Positions 51,480-59,118 of a DNA stretch of 64,000 nt are shown one piece after another. The notes under the pieces were generated by a model. The model saw only the letters and a program-made list of their open reading frames with translations, was not told the DNA's origin and searched no databases. The DNA lies in NCBI GenBank assembly GCA_024235315.1, contig JACKMP010000001.1:372001-436000 (forward strand), in the 5' to 3' direction. The DNA comes from Chromatiaceae bacterium (GTDB lineage Bacteria; Pseudomonadota; Gammaproteobacteria; Chromatiales; Chromatiaceae). A program made the position numbers and the translations under genes. Positions within the stretch are counted from its first letter, which is position 1. Each line of letters opens with the position of its first letter.

Positions 51480-52160
51480 GTGCTGCAAACGGACCAGAGC
51501 AAGGGCTTCGCTGCCCGGTTTCCCGCCATCGCTGCCGATGCTTCGTTGATGAGGGCGCTGACAGGCATCGCGCTCTCAGTCGACCTCGAATGCGGACAGA
51601 ACATCTGCCACGAAGGCGACCTGTGCAGCCATCTGGCCCTGGTCACCCGGGGATCGGCACGCGTGTTCAAGCTTGCCGAATCGGGTCGCGAGATCACCCT
51701 GTACCGCGTCGAGCCCGGTGAATGCTGCATTCTCACGGCATCCTGCATGCTGAGCGGACGCACGTTTCCCGCCAGTGCCACCGTCGAGTCCGATCTGAAT
51801 GCGATACTGATCCCCGGTTCACAGGTGATCCGCTGGATGTCCGACTTCGAGACATGGCGGCGTTTCCTGTGGGACCTGCTGGCAGGGCGGCTGGGCGACG
51901 TGATCAGCCTGGTCGAAGAAGTCGCGTTCAGGCGCATGGATCAGCGCCTCGGCGAATACCTCGCAAGCTACGCACTGAACCAGGGACCGGTCCTGCAGAC
52001 GACACATCAACAGATTGCTGCCGAACTTGGAACCTCGCGCGAGGTGGTAAGTCGGATGCTGAAGGACTTCGAACAACGCCGCCTGCTCCGGCTGAGCCGC
52101 GGCCGCATCGAACTGGGCAACCCGGAGGCCCTGCGCAATATCGGCGCCCAGTGTGATTAA
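51480..52160 (+). CDS. Crp/Fnr family regulator, cysteine-rich sensor domain
   Basis: A 226-residue regulator. The cNMP-binding-like beta barrel (residues 30-140) is followed by the dimer helix and a Crp-type helix-turn-helix: TTHQQIAAELGTSREVVSRM then LKDFEQRRLLRLSRGRIELG. The barrel contains six cysteines: C38, C43, C49, C82, C83 and C89 (GECCILTASCML). FNR's spacing is not matched, so another redox or metal sensing mode is possible. The GTG start is assigned because no ATG fits; the ribosome site is poor, and a start a few codons away is possible. Paired with DUF2892 downstream, a combination found in many proteobacteria. Confidence 0.85.
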   Translation: MLQTDQSKGFAARFPAIAADASLMRALTGIALSVDLECGQNICHEGDLCSHLALVTRGSARVFKLAESGREITLYRVEPGECCILTASCMLSGRTFPASATVESDLNAILIPGSQVIRWMSDFETWRRFLWDLLAGRLGDVISLVEEVAFRRMDQRLGEYLASYALNQGPVLQTTHQQIAAELGTSREVVSRMLKDFEQRRLLRLSRGRIELGNPEALRNIGAQCD

Positions 52161-52166
52161 GTCACA
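52152..52166 (+). promoter_or_regulatory. Crp/Fnr-type palindrome between regulator and DUF2892 gene
   Basis: TGTGA-TTAAG-TCACA is a near-perfect palindrome with six of seven pairs matching. It overlaps the stop of the Crp/Fnr gene and lies 70 bases before the DUF2892 start. The half-sites equal those of CRP but the spacing is five rather than six. A site for the neighbouring regulator is the most economical guess. Confidence 0.45.
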
Positions 52167-52236
52167 GACGTGCGGGGGCGAATCACCTAACCTTCCCGCG
52201 TCACATCGTTAACTTGAACAGACCGGGAGAATGAGC

Positions 52237-52419
52237 ATGACCAAGAATATGGGTGGAATCGATCGGGGTTTGCGCCTTGTCGTGGGTATTGCCCTGTTGG
52301 TTTGGGGCTACATGGCGCAGAACTGGCTGGGCGCGATCGGCCTGGTGCCATTGTTCACGGCGGCACTCGGCTGGTGCCCGGCCTATCTGCCGTTCGGCAT
52401 CAAGACCAGCAAGAACTGA
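52237..52419 (+). CDS. DUF2892 small inner-membrane protein
   Basis: A 60-residue protein with the DUF2892 pattern: KNMGGIDRGLRLVVGIALLV, then LGAIGLVPLFTAALGWCPAY and LPFGIKT. Two membrane helices are separated by a short loop; the single Cys in GWCPAY is conserved in the family. DUF2892 also occurs fused to rhodaneses (YgaP), which suggests a link to sulfur or cyanide handling, but the function is unknown. ATG 52237 is preferred over 52231 because GGGAGA then has proper spacing. It follows a Crp/Fnr gene by 76 bases with a palindromic site between. Confidence 0.88.
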   Translation: MTKNMGGIDRGLRLVVGIALLVWGYMAQNWLGAIGLVPLFTAALGWCPAYLPFGIKTSKN

Positions 52420-52429
52420 TCGCCGGATC

Positions 52430-52460
52430 GACAGGGTGATGCCGTCGGTGTCACCCTGTC
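52430..52460. terminator. Stem-loop between convergent DUF2892 and perM-type genes
   Basis: GACAGGGTGA and TCACCCTGTC form a perfect 10-base stem with an 11-base loop. It lies in the 39 bases between the convergent stops and overlaps the last codon of the minus-strand gene. There is no T-run on either side, so it may act as an mRNA 3' stabiliser or a factor-assisted terminator for both. Confidence 0.55.
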
Positions 52461-53523
52461 ACAATGCACTGAGCACCGGCTTGCGTGTCGGCCAGGCTCG
52501 CAGCACCGCATTCACCAGGGTTGCCAAGGGGATGGCGAAGAACACCCCCCAGAATCCCCACAGACCACCAAACACCAGGATCGCAACGATGATCGCGATT
52601 GGGTGCAGGTTGACGACCTCGCCGAACAGCAACGGCACCAGTACGTTGCCGTCGAGCGCCTGAATAATCAGATAAGCGACCGTCACCCAGACGAAATCCG
52701 GCCCCCATCCCCACTGGAACCACGCGACCAGCACCACGGGGAAAGTCACCACCGTGGCACCAACGTAGGGCACCACCACCGACAGGCCGACCAGTACCGA
52801 GAGCAGCATCGCGTACTGCAGTCCGAAGAACGAAAACGCCAGCAGCGTCGCCGCCCACACGATGATGATCTCCCAGAACTTACCACGCACATAGTTGGCG
52901 ATCTGCCGATCGACCTCGCGCCACACCATATCGGCGAGCCCGCGTTCGCCCGGCATGAAGCCGCCAAACCAACCCATGATGATGTCCTTGTCCTTCAGGA
53001 AGAAGAACACCAGCATCGGCATCAGTACGAGATAGACGAGAATCGTGAGTACACCGACGACCGACGACACCGAGACACTGAGCACCTGCTGACCGTAGCT
53101 TCCGATTTCACGCCTGATACCGTTCAGGATCTCCTCGGCCTGGGTCGGCGAAATCACGTCGGGGAAACGTTCCGGCAATGCCATCAGTGCGTTCTGACCC
53201 ACCGAGATCATGTTCGGCAACTGCTGCACCAGTTCCGTCACCTGACGCGACAACAGCGGCATCAGTCCGAACAGCACCAGCCCAAGAAACAGCACGAACG
53301 CCAGGAATACGATCGTGGTGGCCAACCAGCGTGGAATACCCCTGTCTTCAAGCACCACCACCAGACCTTCGAGCAGGTAGGCGATCACGGCACTGGCCAG
53401 CACGGGCGCAAGCATGTCTCCCATGGTGAGGATGACCGCAAAACCAATCACCAGCACGAGCGTCAGGAATACGATCTGGGGATCTGAGAAGGTTCTTTTG
53501 AACCAGTCGGTGATAAGTCGCAT
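52459..53523 (-). CDS. AI-2E (PerM) family transporter
   Basis: A 354-residue integral membrane protein of the AI-2E/PerM family. Helices: IVFLTLVLVIGFAVILTMGD, APVLASAVIAYLLEGLVV, WLATTIVFLAFVLFLGLV, a polar loop with LVQQLPNMISVGQ, then the C-terminal half with LVLMPMLVFFFLKDKDIIMG, VPYVGATVVTFPVVLVAWF and the signature PIAIIVAILVFGGLWGFWGV. Members export diverse small molecules or serve as Na/H antiporters; specificity is not predictable. It is 12 bases downstream of a small helical gene on the same strand. An AI-2-specific role should not be inferred from the family name. Confidence 0.9.
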   Translation of the reverse strand: MRLITDWFKRTFSDPQIVFLTLVLVIGFAVILTMGDMLAPVLASAVIAYLLEGLVVVLEDRGIPRWLATTIVFLAFVLFLGLVLFGLMPLLSRQVTELVQQLPNMISVGQNALMALPERFPDVISPTQAEEILNGIRREIGSYGQQVLSVSVSSVVGVLTILVYLVLMPMLVFFFLKDKDIIMGWFGGFMPGERGLADMVWREVDRQIANYVRGKFWEIIIVWAATLLAFSFFGLQYAMLLSVLVGLSVVVPYVGATVVTFPVVLVAWFQWGWGPDFVWVTVAYLIIQALDGNVLVPLLFGEVVNLHPIAIIVAILVFGGLWGFWGVFFAIPLATLVNAVLRAWPTRKPVLSAL

Positions 53524-53535
53524 GGTACCGCTCGA

Positions 53536-53913
53536 TTATTCAGACGGCGATTTTACGCGTTCGTAGTGGCGGCGGAAAACGACTTCTAATTCGTCGATCA
53601 CCTCTACGGCCGGTTTGCCCTGCATCACATGGGCCGTCATCAACGCAGATGTCTCGTGCAGGAGCTCGTCCCTGTCGAGCATGTGAAAGGTTGCGGAAAG
53701 ACGCCGTATGGCGGCGATGACACTCTCTGATTCCGGACGCTCGATATCGGCCGGCACCGCCTGCGGTGCCGGCGATCCGGTATCCGCCACGCCACGTTCG
53801 ACAAGGAACTCGGCGTAGCTCAGCAGGCTGTCCTGTGCTGCCGGGGAAAGCGCACGAAACAGTTTCAGCAGACGCTGCTGAGCAGGCGGCAGGTGCACCT
53901 TGGGCGGCAACAT
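53536..53913 (-). CDS. Conserved-looking helical protein of unknown function
   Basis: A 125-residue cytoplasmic protein I cannot name. It starts MLPPKVHLPPAQQRLLKLFR, then has LSPAAQDSLLSYAEFLVERG, a proline-rich linker and a long helical C-terminus with ESVIAAIRRLSATFHMLDRD and ALMTAHVMQGKPAVEVIDEL. LSYAEFLVER resembles the dimerising helix of some antitoxin-like or DUF2281-type proteins, but no toxin is next to it. The 12-base gap to the perM-type gene implies an operon. No signal peptide or membrane helix. Confidence 0.65.
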   Translation of the reverse strand: MLPPKVHLPPAQQRLLKLFRALSPAAQDSLLSYAEFLVERGVADTGSPAPQAVPADIERPESESVIAAIRRLSATFHMLDRDELLHETSALMTAHVMQGKPAVEVIDELEVVFRRHYERVKSPSE

Positions 53914-53941
53914 GCTTCAGATCCCTGCTTACGCTTACCGG

Positions 53942-54847
53942 CTATTTCGCACGGTGTTCCTCGCAGTAGGCGCGGGCAAATTCAAGCAGTTCCTCCATCA
54001 CGCGCACACGAAACTTCTGTTTCTGGTGGACGAAGGAGAATGGGCGCTCGAGCGGCGGGTCGAGTTCGATGGCCACCAGCGTGCCCAGGCGAAGTTCCTT
54101 CTGGATGGTCGCGTTGGACACCACCGATATACCCATGCCCGCTTCCACCGCGCCCTTGACAGCCTCCGGGCTGCCCAGCTCCATCGCCACGTTCATACAG
54201 GTGTTGCAATCGGGCGAGGTGTTCATGTACTCAGCGATCACCTCGCGCGTACCGGAACCCTCTTCGCGGCAGATGAACGGGTACTCGAGCAGTTCGTCCA
54301 ACGTGATCCGCTTTCGATCCGCCTTGGGATGCCCGGGAGGCACGATGGCGACCAGGTTATCGCGGCGACACTCGTCGACCACCAGGTTCTTGTTGCTGAC
54401 CGGCGCCTCGACCACGCCCAAATCGATCGTGTTGTTCTCGACCATCGACACAATGCCGTCGGTATTCGACACTTTGAGATGGATGCTGACATCCGGATAC
54501 TTGGCACGAAAATCACCCAGCAACGCGGGAAGCATATATTCGGCGATGGTCGTGCTGGCGCCGATTGTCAATGAGCCACTGATCTCACCGGTCATCTCGC
54601 GAACCGCGTTCTCCATCTCGCCGTACAACTCGAAAATCTTGTCGGAATACTGAAACACGCGAGCACCCGCCTCGGTGAGACTGATCCGGTTGTGCGTACG
54701 ATCGAACAGCCGTGTATTGAAATACTCTTCGAGCTGCCGCACCTGAAAGGTCACGGCCGGCTGGGTCATGTGTAAGGTCTCGGCCGCCTTGGTAAAGCTC
54801 AGAAGCCGCGCCACTGTGTGGAAGACTTGCAACCGACGATCGGCCAT
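53942..54847 (-). CDS. LysR family transcriptional regulator
   Basis: A 301-residue LysR regulator. The winged helix-turn-helix at residues 1-60 reads RRLQVFHTVARLLSFTKAAE and MTQPAVTFQVRQLEEYFNTR. The effector domain has TIGASTTIAEYMLPALLGDF, DNLVAIVPPGHPKADRKRIT, PFICREEGSGTREVIAEYM and AVKGAVEAGMGISVVS. It is similar to CbbR and sulfur-assimilation type regulators, but the inducer cannot be told. It is divergent from the FadL-type gene, 198 bases away. An imperfect inverted repeat beside its start (54881-54906) could be its own operator. Confidence 0.92.
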   Translation of the reverse strand: MADRRLQVFHTVARLLSFTKAAETLHMTQPAVTFQVRQLEEYFNTRLFDRTHNRISLTEAGARVFQYSDKIFELYGEMENAVREMTGEISGSLTIGASTTIAEYMLPALLGDFRAKYPDVSIHLKVSNTDGIVSMVENNTIDLGVVEAPVSNKNLVVDECRRDNLVAIVPPGHPKADRKRITLDELLEYPFICREEGSGTREVIAEYMNTSPDCNTCMNVAMELGSPEAVKGAVEAGMGISVVSNATIQKELRLGTLVAIELDPPLERPFSFVHQKQKFRVRVMEELLEFARAYCEEHRAK

Positions 54848-54880
54848 GGATCAAATACTCTCAGTGGATCAATAAGCGAG

Positions 54881-54906
54881 CTTTATATTATAGCCAGTTA
54901 ATAAAG
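54881..54906 (-). promoter_or_regulatory. Possible LysR operator and promoter
   Basis: CTTTAT and ATAAAG (54881-54886 and 54901-54906) are inverted arms of an AT-rich 26-base element, with the T-N11-A form typical of LysR sites. On the minus strand a perfect TATAAT (54892-54887) lies within it, so binding would overlap the regulator's own -10. The -35 is weak. Autorepression is the usual mode for this family. Confidence 0.45.
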
Positions 54907-55045
54907 CCAAGTCTGCCGGGCGAATACACTCACACAAACATCCCCTTGCTACGATTCGCTGGACAGCAGTGTGCAGACTGAAATAGCCTGCAAAAAATCA
55001 TGGTTTCGCGCTGGGGCAAACGCGCCAAGGGCTGAAGGAGAGGAA

Positions 55046-56305
55046 ATGGCAAAAGACCTTGTTCGATGGACGTCCGTCGTGTGTTTCGCGCTGCTGTTGG
55101 GGGCCGGTTCAAGCGCCTTTGCAGCCGGCTACAAGCTCCCGGAGTCCTCAGTCAATGCAACCGCACTTTCAGCCGCCAATATCGCAAACGCGACCGGTCC
55201 GGATGCCTCCTACTACAACCCCGCGGGGATGGCACTGAATACCGGCGGTGGCGCCATCAGCGGTGACTTGACCCTGGTACACCTGCCCAGCATCAAGTTC
55301 AGCGGCACACAGAATCCGCCGCTCGCACCACCCAACACCAATGCCAGTGATCGCAGTGAGATCGAAAACATACCGGTACCGACGTTTCACTACGTCAGCC
55401 CGTACGTCGGCGACGCCCGGTTCGGCCTATCGATCGTCGCGCCAGGCGGATTGTCAAAAAGGTGGTCAGGATACGGTGCCCGCTCGGCGGAGGAATTTAC
55501 GCTTAAGACCATCGAGGTCAATCCGACGATCGGCTATCGGCTGTCCGACAAACTGGCTATCGGTGCTGGCTTGCGGATGGTCTACAGCGAAGGCGTGGTC
55601 AAAAGCCGTGTACCCGGTTCGATATTCCGCGACCTGGAGGGAGACTCGGTCGATTTCGGATACAACCTCGCGATTCACTATGAACCCACCGATATGCTCG
55701 CCCTGTCCGCGACCTACCGTTCGAAGATCGATCTTACGGTAGAGGGTGACGCCCGGCTTGGCTCCGGTCCGGTCACGTTATATAACGGTTCCGCCGCAGT
55801 CACCGTCCCGCTACCCGCCTCGCTGGCCTTGGCAGCGGCGGTCGATGTCCGATCCGATACGACGGTCGAGTTTGTCTTCGAACGCACTTACTGGTCGTCG
55901 TACGAGCAGCTCGATTTCAACTACGGTGCGCCGATTGCGCCACCACTGCAGCCTTTCTTCGACAACCCGATCGCCAAGAACTGGCAAGACTCCAACACCT
56001 TCCGCCTGGGGATCACGCACCATCTGAATGATCGATGGACCCTGATGGGCGGATTCGCCATAGACGAATCACCTGCGCCGCCGAAAACGATAGGTTTCGA
56101 ACTACCGGAGTCGGACGGCAAGATCATCTCGGCGGGTGCCCGCTATCGTGCGTCGAAACAGCTCGAGTTCGCGGGTGCTGTCCTGTATGCGAAGCGCGAC
56201 GACCTGAATCTCACCGCAACCGCAAACGACAATGCGCTGACCGGCACCTTCAGCGATGCCGGTGCTCTGCTGGTGACGGTGGGAGTGCAATACAACTTCC
56301 AATAA
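55046..56305 (+). CDS. FadL/TodX family outer membrane transport protein
   Basis: A 419-residue beta-barrel porin for hydrophobic substrates. The signal peptide ends at residue 24 (SSAFA), then the plug region GYKLPESSVNATALSAANIA with NATGPDASYYNPAGMAL, the conserved FadL N-terminal NPAG motif. Strands include GLSIVAPGGLSKRWSGYGAR, ADKLAIGAGLRMVYSEG-type turns, and WTLMGGFAIDESPAPP. The final strand ends in VGVQYNFQ with aromatic terminus, a BAM recognition signal. ATG 55046 has GGAGAGG at good spacing; the upstream frame is not used. Long-chain fatty acid, aromatic or sulfur compounds are possible substrates. A strong bidirectional terminator follows. Confidence 0.92.
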   Translation: MAKDLVRWTSVVCFALLLGAGSSAFAAGYKLPESSVNATALSAANIANATGPDASYYNPAGMALNTGGGAISGDLTLVHLPSIKFSGTQNPPLAPPNTNASDRSEIENIPVPTFHYVSPYVGDARFGLSIVAPGGLSKRWSGYGARSAEEFTLKTIEVNPTIGYRLSDKLAIGAGLRMVYSEGVVKSRVPGSIFRDLEGDSVDFGYNLAIHYEPTDMLALSATYRSKIDLTVEGDARLGSGPVTLYNGSAAVTVPLPASLALAAAVDVRSDTTVEFVFERTYWSSYEQLDFNYGAPIAPPLQPFFDNPIAKNWQDSNTFRLGITHHLNDRWTLMGGFAIDESPAPPKTIGFELPESDGKIISAGARYRASKQLEFAGAVLYAKRDDLNLTATANDNALTGTFSDAGALLVTVGVQYNFQ

Positions 56306-56328
56306 CGCGGGCGAGATCCCGAAAAAGA

Positions 56329-56354
56329 AAACCCCCGCTTTCTGGCGGGGGTTT
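56329..56354. terminator. Bidirectional terminator between fadL-type and dsrE2 genes
   Basis: AAACCCCCGC and GCGGGGGTTT form a perfect 10-base stem with a 6-base loop. On the plus strand it is followed by CTTG after the T-run of the stem. On the minus strand it is followed by TCTTTTTC. It lies 24 bases from each stop codon of the convergent genes, and terminates both. Confidence 0.92.
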
Positions 56355-56378
56355 CTTGTGCATGCAGCAGCCGTCGAT

Positions 56379-56858
56379 TCAGATATACAGACAAATATCC
56401 GACTGGCCGGCAAACTCGAAGAACCGAGCCGCACCGGCAAATTCCACACCTTCAATGAAGGCGGCCGGATCCATGTCGAAAAGGTCGACGGTCATCTGGC
56501 AGGCAATCAGGCGGACCTCGGCCTCCTGGCAGAGCTCGCGCAGCTCCTCCAGGCTGGCCACACCCTTGCTCGCCATTTTCTTCTTCATCATCGAGGTCAT
56601 CACCGACTCCATGCCCGGCAACGCCGTCAACAGGGTCGGGAACCACTTGTCCATACCCATCGGCATCGGCATGCCGGGGTTACCCAGCGGGGAGACCTTG
56701 AGATCCAGGTCCTTCTTTAGCAACTGCAGGCCGTAGAAGGTAAAGAAGATTTCCGTCTCATACCCGAGGGCCGAGGCCGTCGAGGCCAGAATAAAGGGCG
56801 GATAAGCCCAATCCAAAGTACCTTTGGTTGCGATGATGGCAAGTTTTTTCTCATCCAT
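56379..56858 (-). CDS. dsrE2: DsrE2-type DsrE/F-like sulfur carrier
   Basis: A 159-residue protein of the DsrE/DsrF/DrsH-like family, subtype DsrE2. It starts with LAIIATKGTLDWAYPPFILA and ALGYETEIFFTFYGLQLLKK, then a Met-rich linker (PGMPMPMGMDKW) and ends with the two conserved cysteines C110 (RELC) and C120 (RLIACQM). Family members bind persulfide sulfur and exchange it with TusA. It is the third gene of the rhd-tusA-dsrE2 cluster found in sulfur oxidisers and acts in the cytoplasm, feeding sulfur toward oxidation. AGGAGG lies eight bases before the ATG. It ends at the bidirectional terminator. Confidence 0.9.
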   Translation of the reverse strand: MDEKKLAIIATKGTLDWAYPPFILASTASALGYETEIFFTFYGLQLLKKDLDLKVSPLGNPGMPMPMGMDKWFPTLLTALPGMESVMTSMMKKKMASKGVASLEELRELCQEAEVRLIACQMTVDLFDMDPAAFIEGVEFAGAARFFEFAGQSDICLYI

Positions 56859-56906
56859 CTCTGCACCCTCCTCACATCAGGAAGTGAATGTGCCGCTGAC
56901 CAGAAA

Positions 56907-57137
56907 TCAGGCTTTCTTGATCAGGAACTGGAACTTGCCGCCTTCTTCTTTCGATTCCATCAGCTCGTTGCCGGTCTGGCGCGCAAAGGCCTCGAAATCC
57001 TTAACGGAACCCGGATCGGTGGCAATGATATGCAGTACCTTGCCAGACTCCATGCCGGCCAGGGTTTTCTTGGCACGCAGGATCGGGAGCGGGCAGTTCA
57101 GGCCACTTGCATCCAGTTCTTCGTCGAAATCAGCCAT
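56907..57137 (-). CDS. tusA: TusA family sulfur carrier protein
   Basis: A 76-residue TusA/SirA-like protein. The sulfur-carrying cysteine is C15 in ASGLNCPLPILRAKKTLAGM. The beta-alpha-beta core follows in VLHIIATDPGSVKDFEAFAR and ends KFQFLIKKA. It receives sulfur from rhodanese and passes it to DsrE2 in the cytoplasm. ATG 57137 has GGAGG six bases upstream; the TTG two codons further upstream is not used. Between rhd (85 bases upstream) and dsrE2 (48 bases downstream). Confidence 0.95.
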   Translation of the reverse strand: MADFDEELDASGLNCPLPILRAKKTLAGMESGKVLHIIATDPGSVKDFEAFARQTGNELMESKEEGGKFQFLIKKA

Positions 57138-57222
57138 TGGCAACCTCCAGTATGCTCTGTCGTAATTGTCGTGGTAAAAAGTGGTTAATCCTTATATTCG
57201 AAGCGTCTAAGAAACGCAAGGA

Positions 57223-57567
57223 TCACATCATGCGCGCACGCTGCTGCTGCGGCGCAGCAATTTCGAACCCCTGGCGCGCCCAGGAGATGATGCCGCCGCG
57301 CAGGTTAAGCACATTGCCCACGCCCTGCTGGCCAAGGAAATTACAGGCGTGATAAGAACGTGCACCACTGCGACAATAGAGCACCACGTCCCTGTCTTTA
57401 GGCAGGTCGTGCATACGCAAGGGTATAAGATGCATCGCCAGATGCTCGGCATTGGGCAGGATACCCTGAGCAACCTCGGCGTCGCTGCGAATGTCAATCA
57501 GTGCGATATCTTCGCCGGCGTCGATGCGCGACTTGAGTTCTGCCGCATCAATTTCTTTCACGAACAT
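57223..57567 (-). CDS. Rhodanese-like sulfurtransferase, first gene of rhd-tusA-dsrE2
   Basis: A 114-residue single-domain cytoplasmic rhodanese. DIALIDIRSDAEVAQGILPN is the CH2A-type segment and the active-site cysteine is C65 in VVLYCRSGARSYHACNFLG. It can move sulfane sulfur from thiosulfate or glutathione persulfide to TusA. ATG 57567 has GAGG five bases upstream; the frame is open eleven more codons, but without a site. The promoter at 57608-57636 is one of the best in the window. A 12-base palindrome overlaps the leader. Confidence 0.93.
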   Translation of the reverse strand: MFVKEIDAAELKSRIDAGEDIALIDIRSDAEVAQGILPNAEHLAMHLIPLRMHDLPKDRDVVLYCRSGARSYHACNFLGQQGVGNVLNLRGGIISWARQGFEIAAPQQQRARMM

Positions 57568-57575
57568 CGCGACCT

Positions 57576-57587
57576 CACAAATTTGTG
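57576..57587 (-). promoter_or_regulatory. Palindrome in the leader of rhd-tusA-dsrE2
   Basis: CACAAATTTGTG is a perfect 12-base palindrome about 14-25 bases after the expected transcript start and 9 bases before the ATG. A repressor there would block transcription or initiation. Palindromes of this length occur about once per 4 kb by chance, so position is the only support. Confidence 0.35.
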
Positions 57588-57607
57588 TGGGAAAAAGCAA
57601 TCGGCTT

Positions 57608-57636
57608 AGTATATTATGATTTCCTCATATAGTCAA
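57608..57636 (-). promoter_or_regulatory. Strong sigma70 promoter of rhd-tusA-dsrE2
   Basis: On the minus strand TTGACT (57636-57631), a 17-base spacer and TATACT (57613-57608) each match the consensus at five of six. The expected start is near 57601, giving a 34-base leader. This implies strong basal expression, unless an operator limits it. Confidence 0.75.
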
Positions 57637-57682
57637 TGCGACGATACTCCTGCGACATAAACAGCGGCGGTTGATCAGGCCC

Positions 57683-59107
57683 ATGGAACACCTACCGATA
57701 TTCCTTTCTGTAAAAGATCAGTTCTGCGCCGTGATCGGCGGCGGTGAAATCGCGACGCGCAAAGTGTCCCTGCTGCTGCGTGCCGGGGCCCACGTCCAGG
57801 TGATCGCACCCGGGCTCTGCCCCAATCTCGCCAAGCTGCGTGACGAAGGGCGGATCGAACACCTGGCACGCCCCTTCCAGACCGGTGACATAGACGAGGC
57901 TTACCTGGCGATAGCGGCAACTGACGACCCGACGGTGAACCATGCGGTGGCGGCAGCCGGGCGCTTGCTGAACATCCCGGTCAACGTGGTCGACCACCCG
58001 GAGGACGGCAGTTTCATCATGCCGTCGATCATCGATCGCTCACCGGTCATCGCGGCGATCTCGACCGGTGGCGCCTCGCCGGTGCTCGCACGCCTGATCC
58101 GCGCACGGCTGGAATCTGTGATCCCCGCCGGCTACGGTCGCCTTGCCGAGTTGGCCGGTCAGTTTCGTGAGCGGGTCAAGCAGGCGTTCACCGACCCTGC
58201 CGACCGGCGCCGCTTCTGGGACCGCGTGCTCCAGGGCGGTGTCGCAGAGCGTGTGTTCTCCGGCCACATGCGTGAGGCCGAGGTCCTGATGGAGCAGGAA
58301 CTCGGCAACGGGGCGTTGCAGCACGGCATGGGCGAGGTCTATCTGGTCGGAGGCGGCCCGGGCGACCCGGACCTGCTGACTTTCCGCGCATTGCGCCTGA
58401 TGCAACAGGCCGACGTGGTCGTTTACGACCGCCTGGTGGCCAAAGCCGTGCTCAACATGACGCGCAGCGATGCCGAACGCATCTATGTAGGCAAAGAACG
58501 CGACAATCACGCCATGCCGCAGGAAGAGATCAACCAATTACTGGCCGATCTGGCCAAGCAGGGCCGGCGCGTGCTGCGCCTGAAGGGCGGCGACCCGTTC
58601 ATCTTTGGTCGGGGCGGTGAAGAGATCGATACCCTGGCCAGTCAGGGCGTCCCGTTCCAGGTGGTACCCGGCATCACCGCTGCATCCGGTTGCGCCAGTT
58701 ATGCCGGGATCCCGCTGACCCACCGCGATTACGCCCAGTCGGTCACCTTCGTCACGGGGCACCTGAAAGACAATACGATGAACCTGAACTGGCATCAGCT
58801 GGCCCAGCCGAACCAGACGGTCGTTTTTTACATGGGTCTTAAGGGTCTTCCGGTGATCAGCCGCGAGCTGCAGGCGCACGGCATGTCTGGTGACACACCA
58901 GCGGCCCTGGTACAACAGGGCACCACCCACCAACAACGCGTATTTACCGGCACCGTTGCATCCCTGCCCGCAATCGTTGAGCGCGAGCAACCGGTACCGC
59001 CGACCCTGATCATCGTTGGCGAGGTGGTACAACTGCACGGCAGACTGTCGTGGTTCGATGCCACCGGTGAGTCCATGCAGGAAGCGGCGTCCACCGCCGA
59101 GCACTGA
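57683..59107 (+). CDS. cysG: Siroheme synthase, multifunctional
   Basis: A 474-residue CysG. It methylates uroporphyrinogen III twice, oxidises precorrin-2 and inserts iron to make siroheme, the cofactor of sulfite and nitrite reductases including Dsr-type. The N-terminal dehydrogenase/ferrochelatase has VIGGGEIATRKVSLLLRAGA and PVNVVDHPEDGSFIMPSIID. The C-terminal methyltransferase has VYLVGGGPGDPDLLTFRALR, VVVYDRLVAKAVLN, LRLKGGDPFIFGRGGEEIDT and VVPGITAASGCASYAGIPLT. ATG 57683 (MEHLPIFL) is the family start. The gene is divergent from the rhd-tusA-dsrE2 operon (115-base spacer) and convergent with a second rhodanese. Confidence 0.95.
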   Translation: MEHLPIFLSVKDQFCAVIGGGEIATRKVSLLLRAGAHVQVIAPGLCPNLAKLRDEGRIEHLARPFQTGDIDEAYLAIAATDDPTVNHAVAAAGRLLNIPVNVVDHPEDGSFIMPSIIDRSPVIAAISTGGASPVLARLIRARLESVIPAGYGRLAELAGQFRERVKQAFTDPADRRRFWDRVLQGGVAERVFSGHMREAEVLMEQELGNGALQHGMGEVYLVGGGPGDPDLLTFRALRLMQQADVVVYDRLVAKAVLNMTRSDAERIYVGKERDNHAMPQEEINQLLADLAKQGRRVLRLKGGDPFIFGRGGEEIDTLASQGVPFQVVPGITAASGCASYAGIPLTHRDYAQSVTFVTGHLKDNTMNLNWHQLAQPNQTVVFYMGLKGLPVISRELQAHGMSGDTPAALVQQGTTHQQRVFTGTVASLPAIVEREQPVPPTLIIVGEVVQLHGRLSWFDATGESMQEAASTAEH

Positions 59108-59118
59108 CCAGCAGCGGC

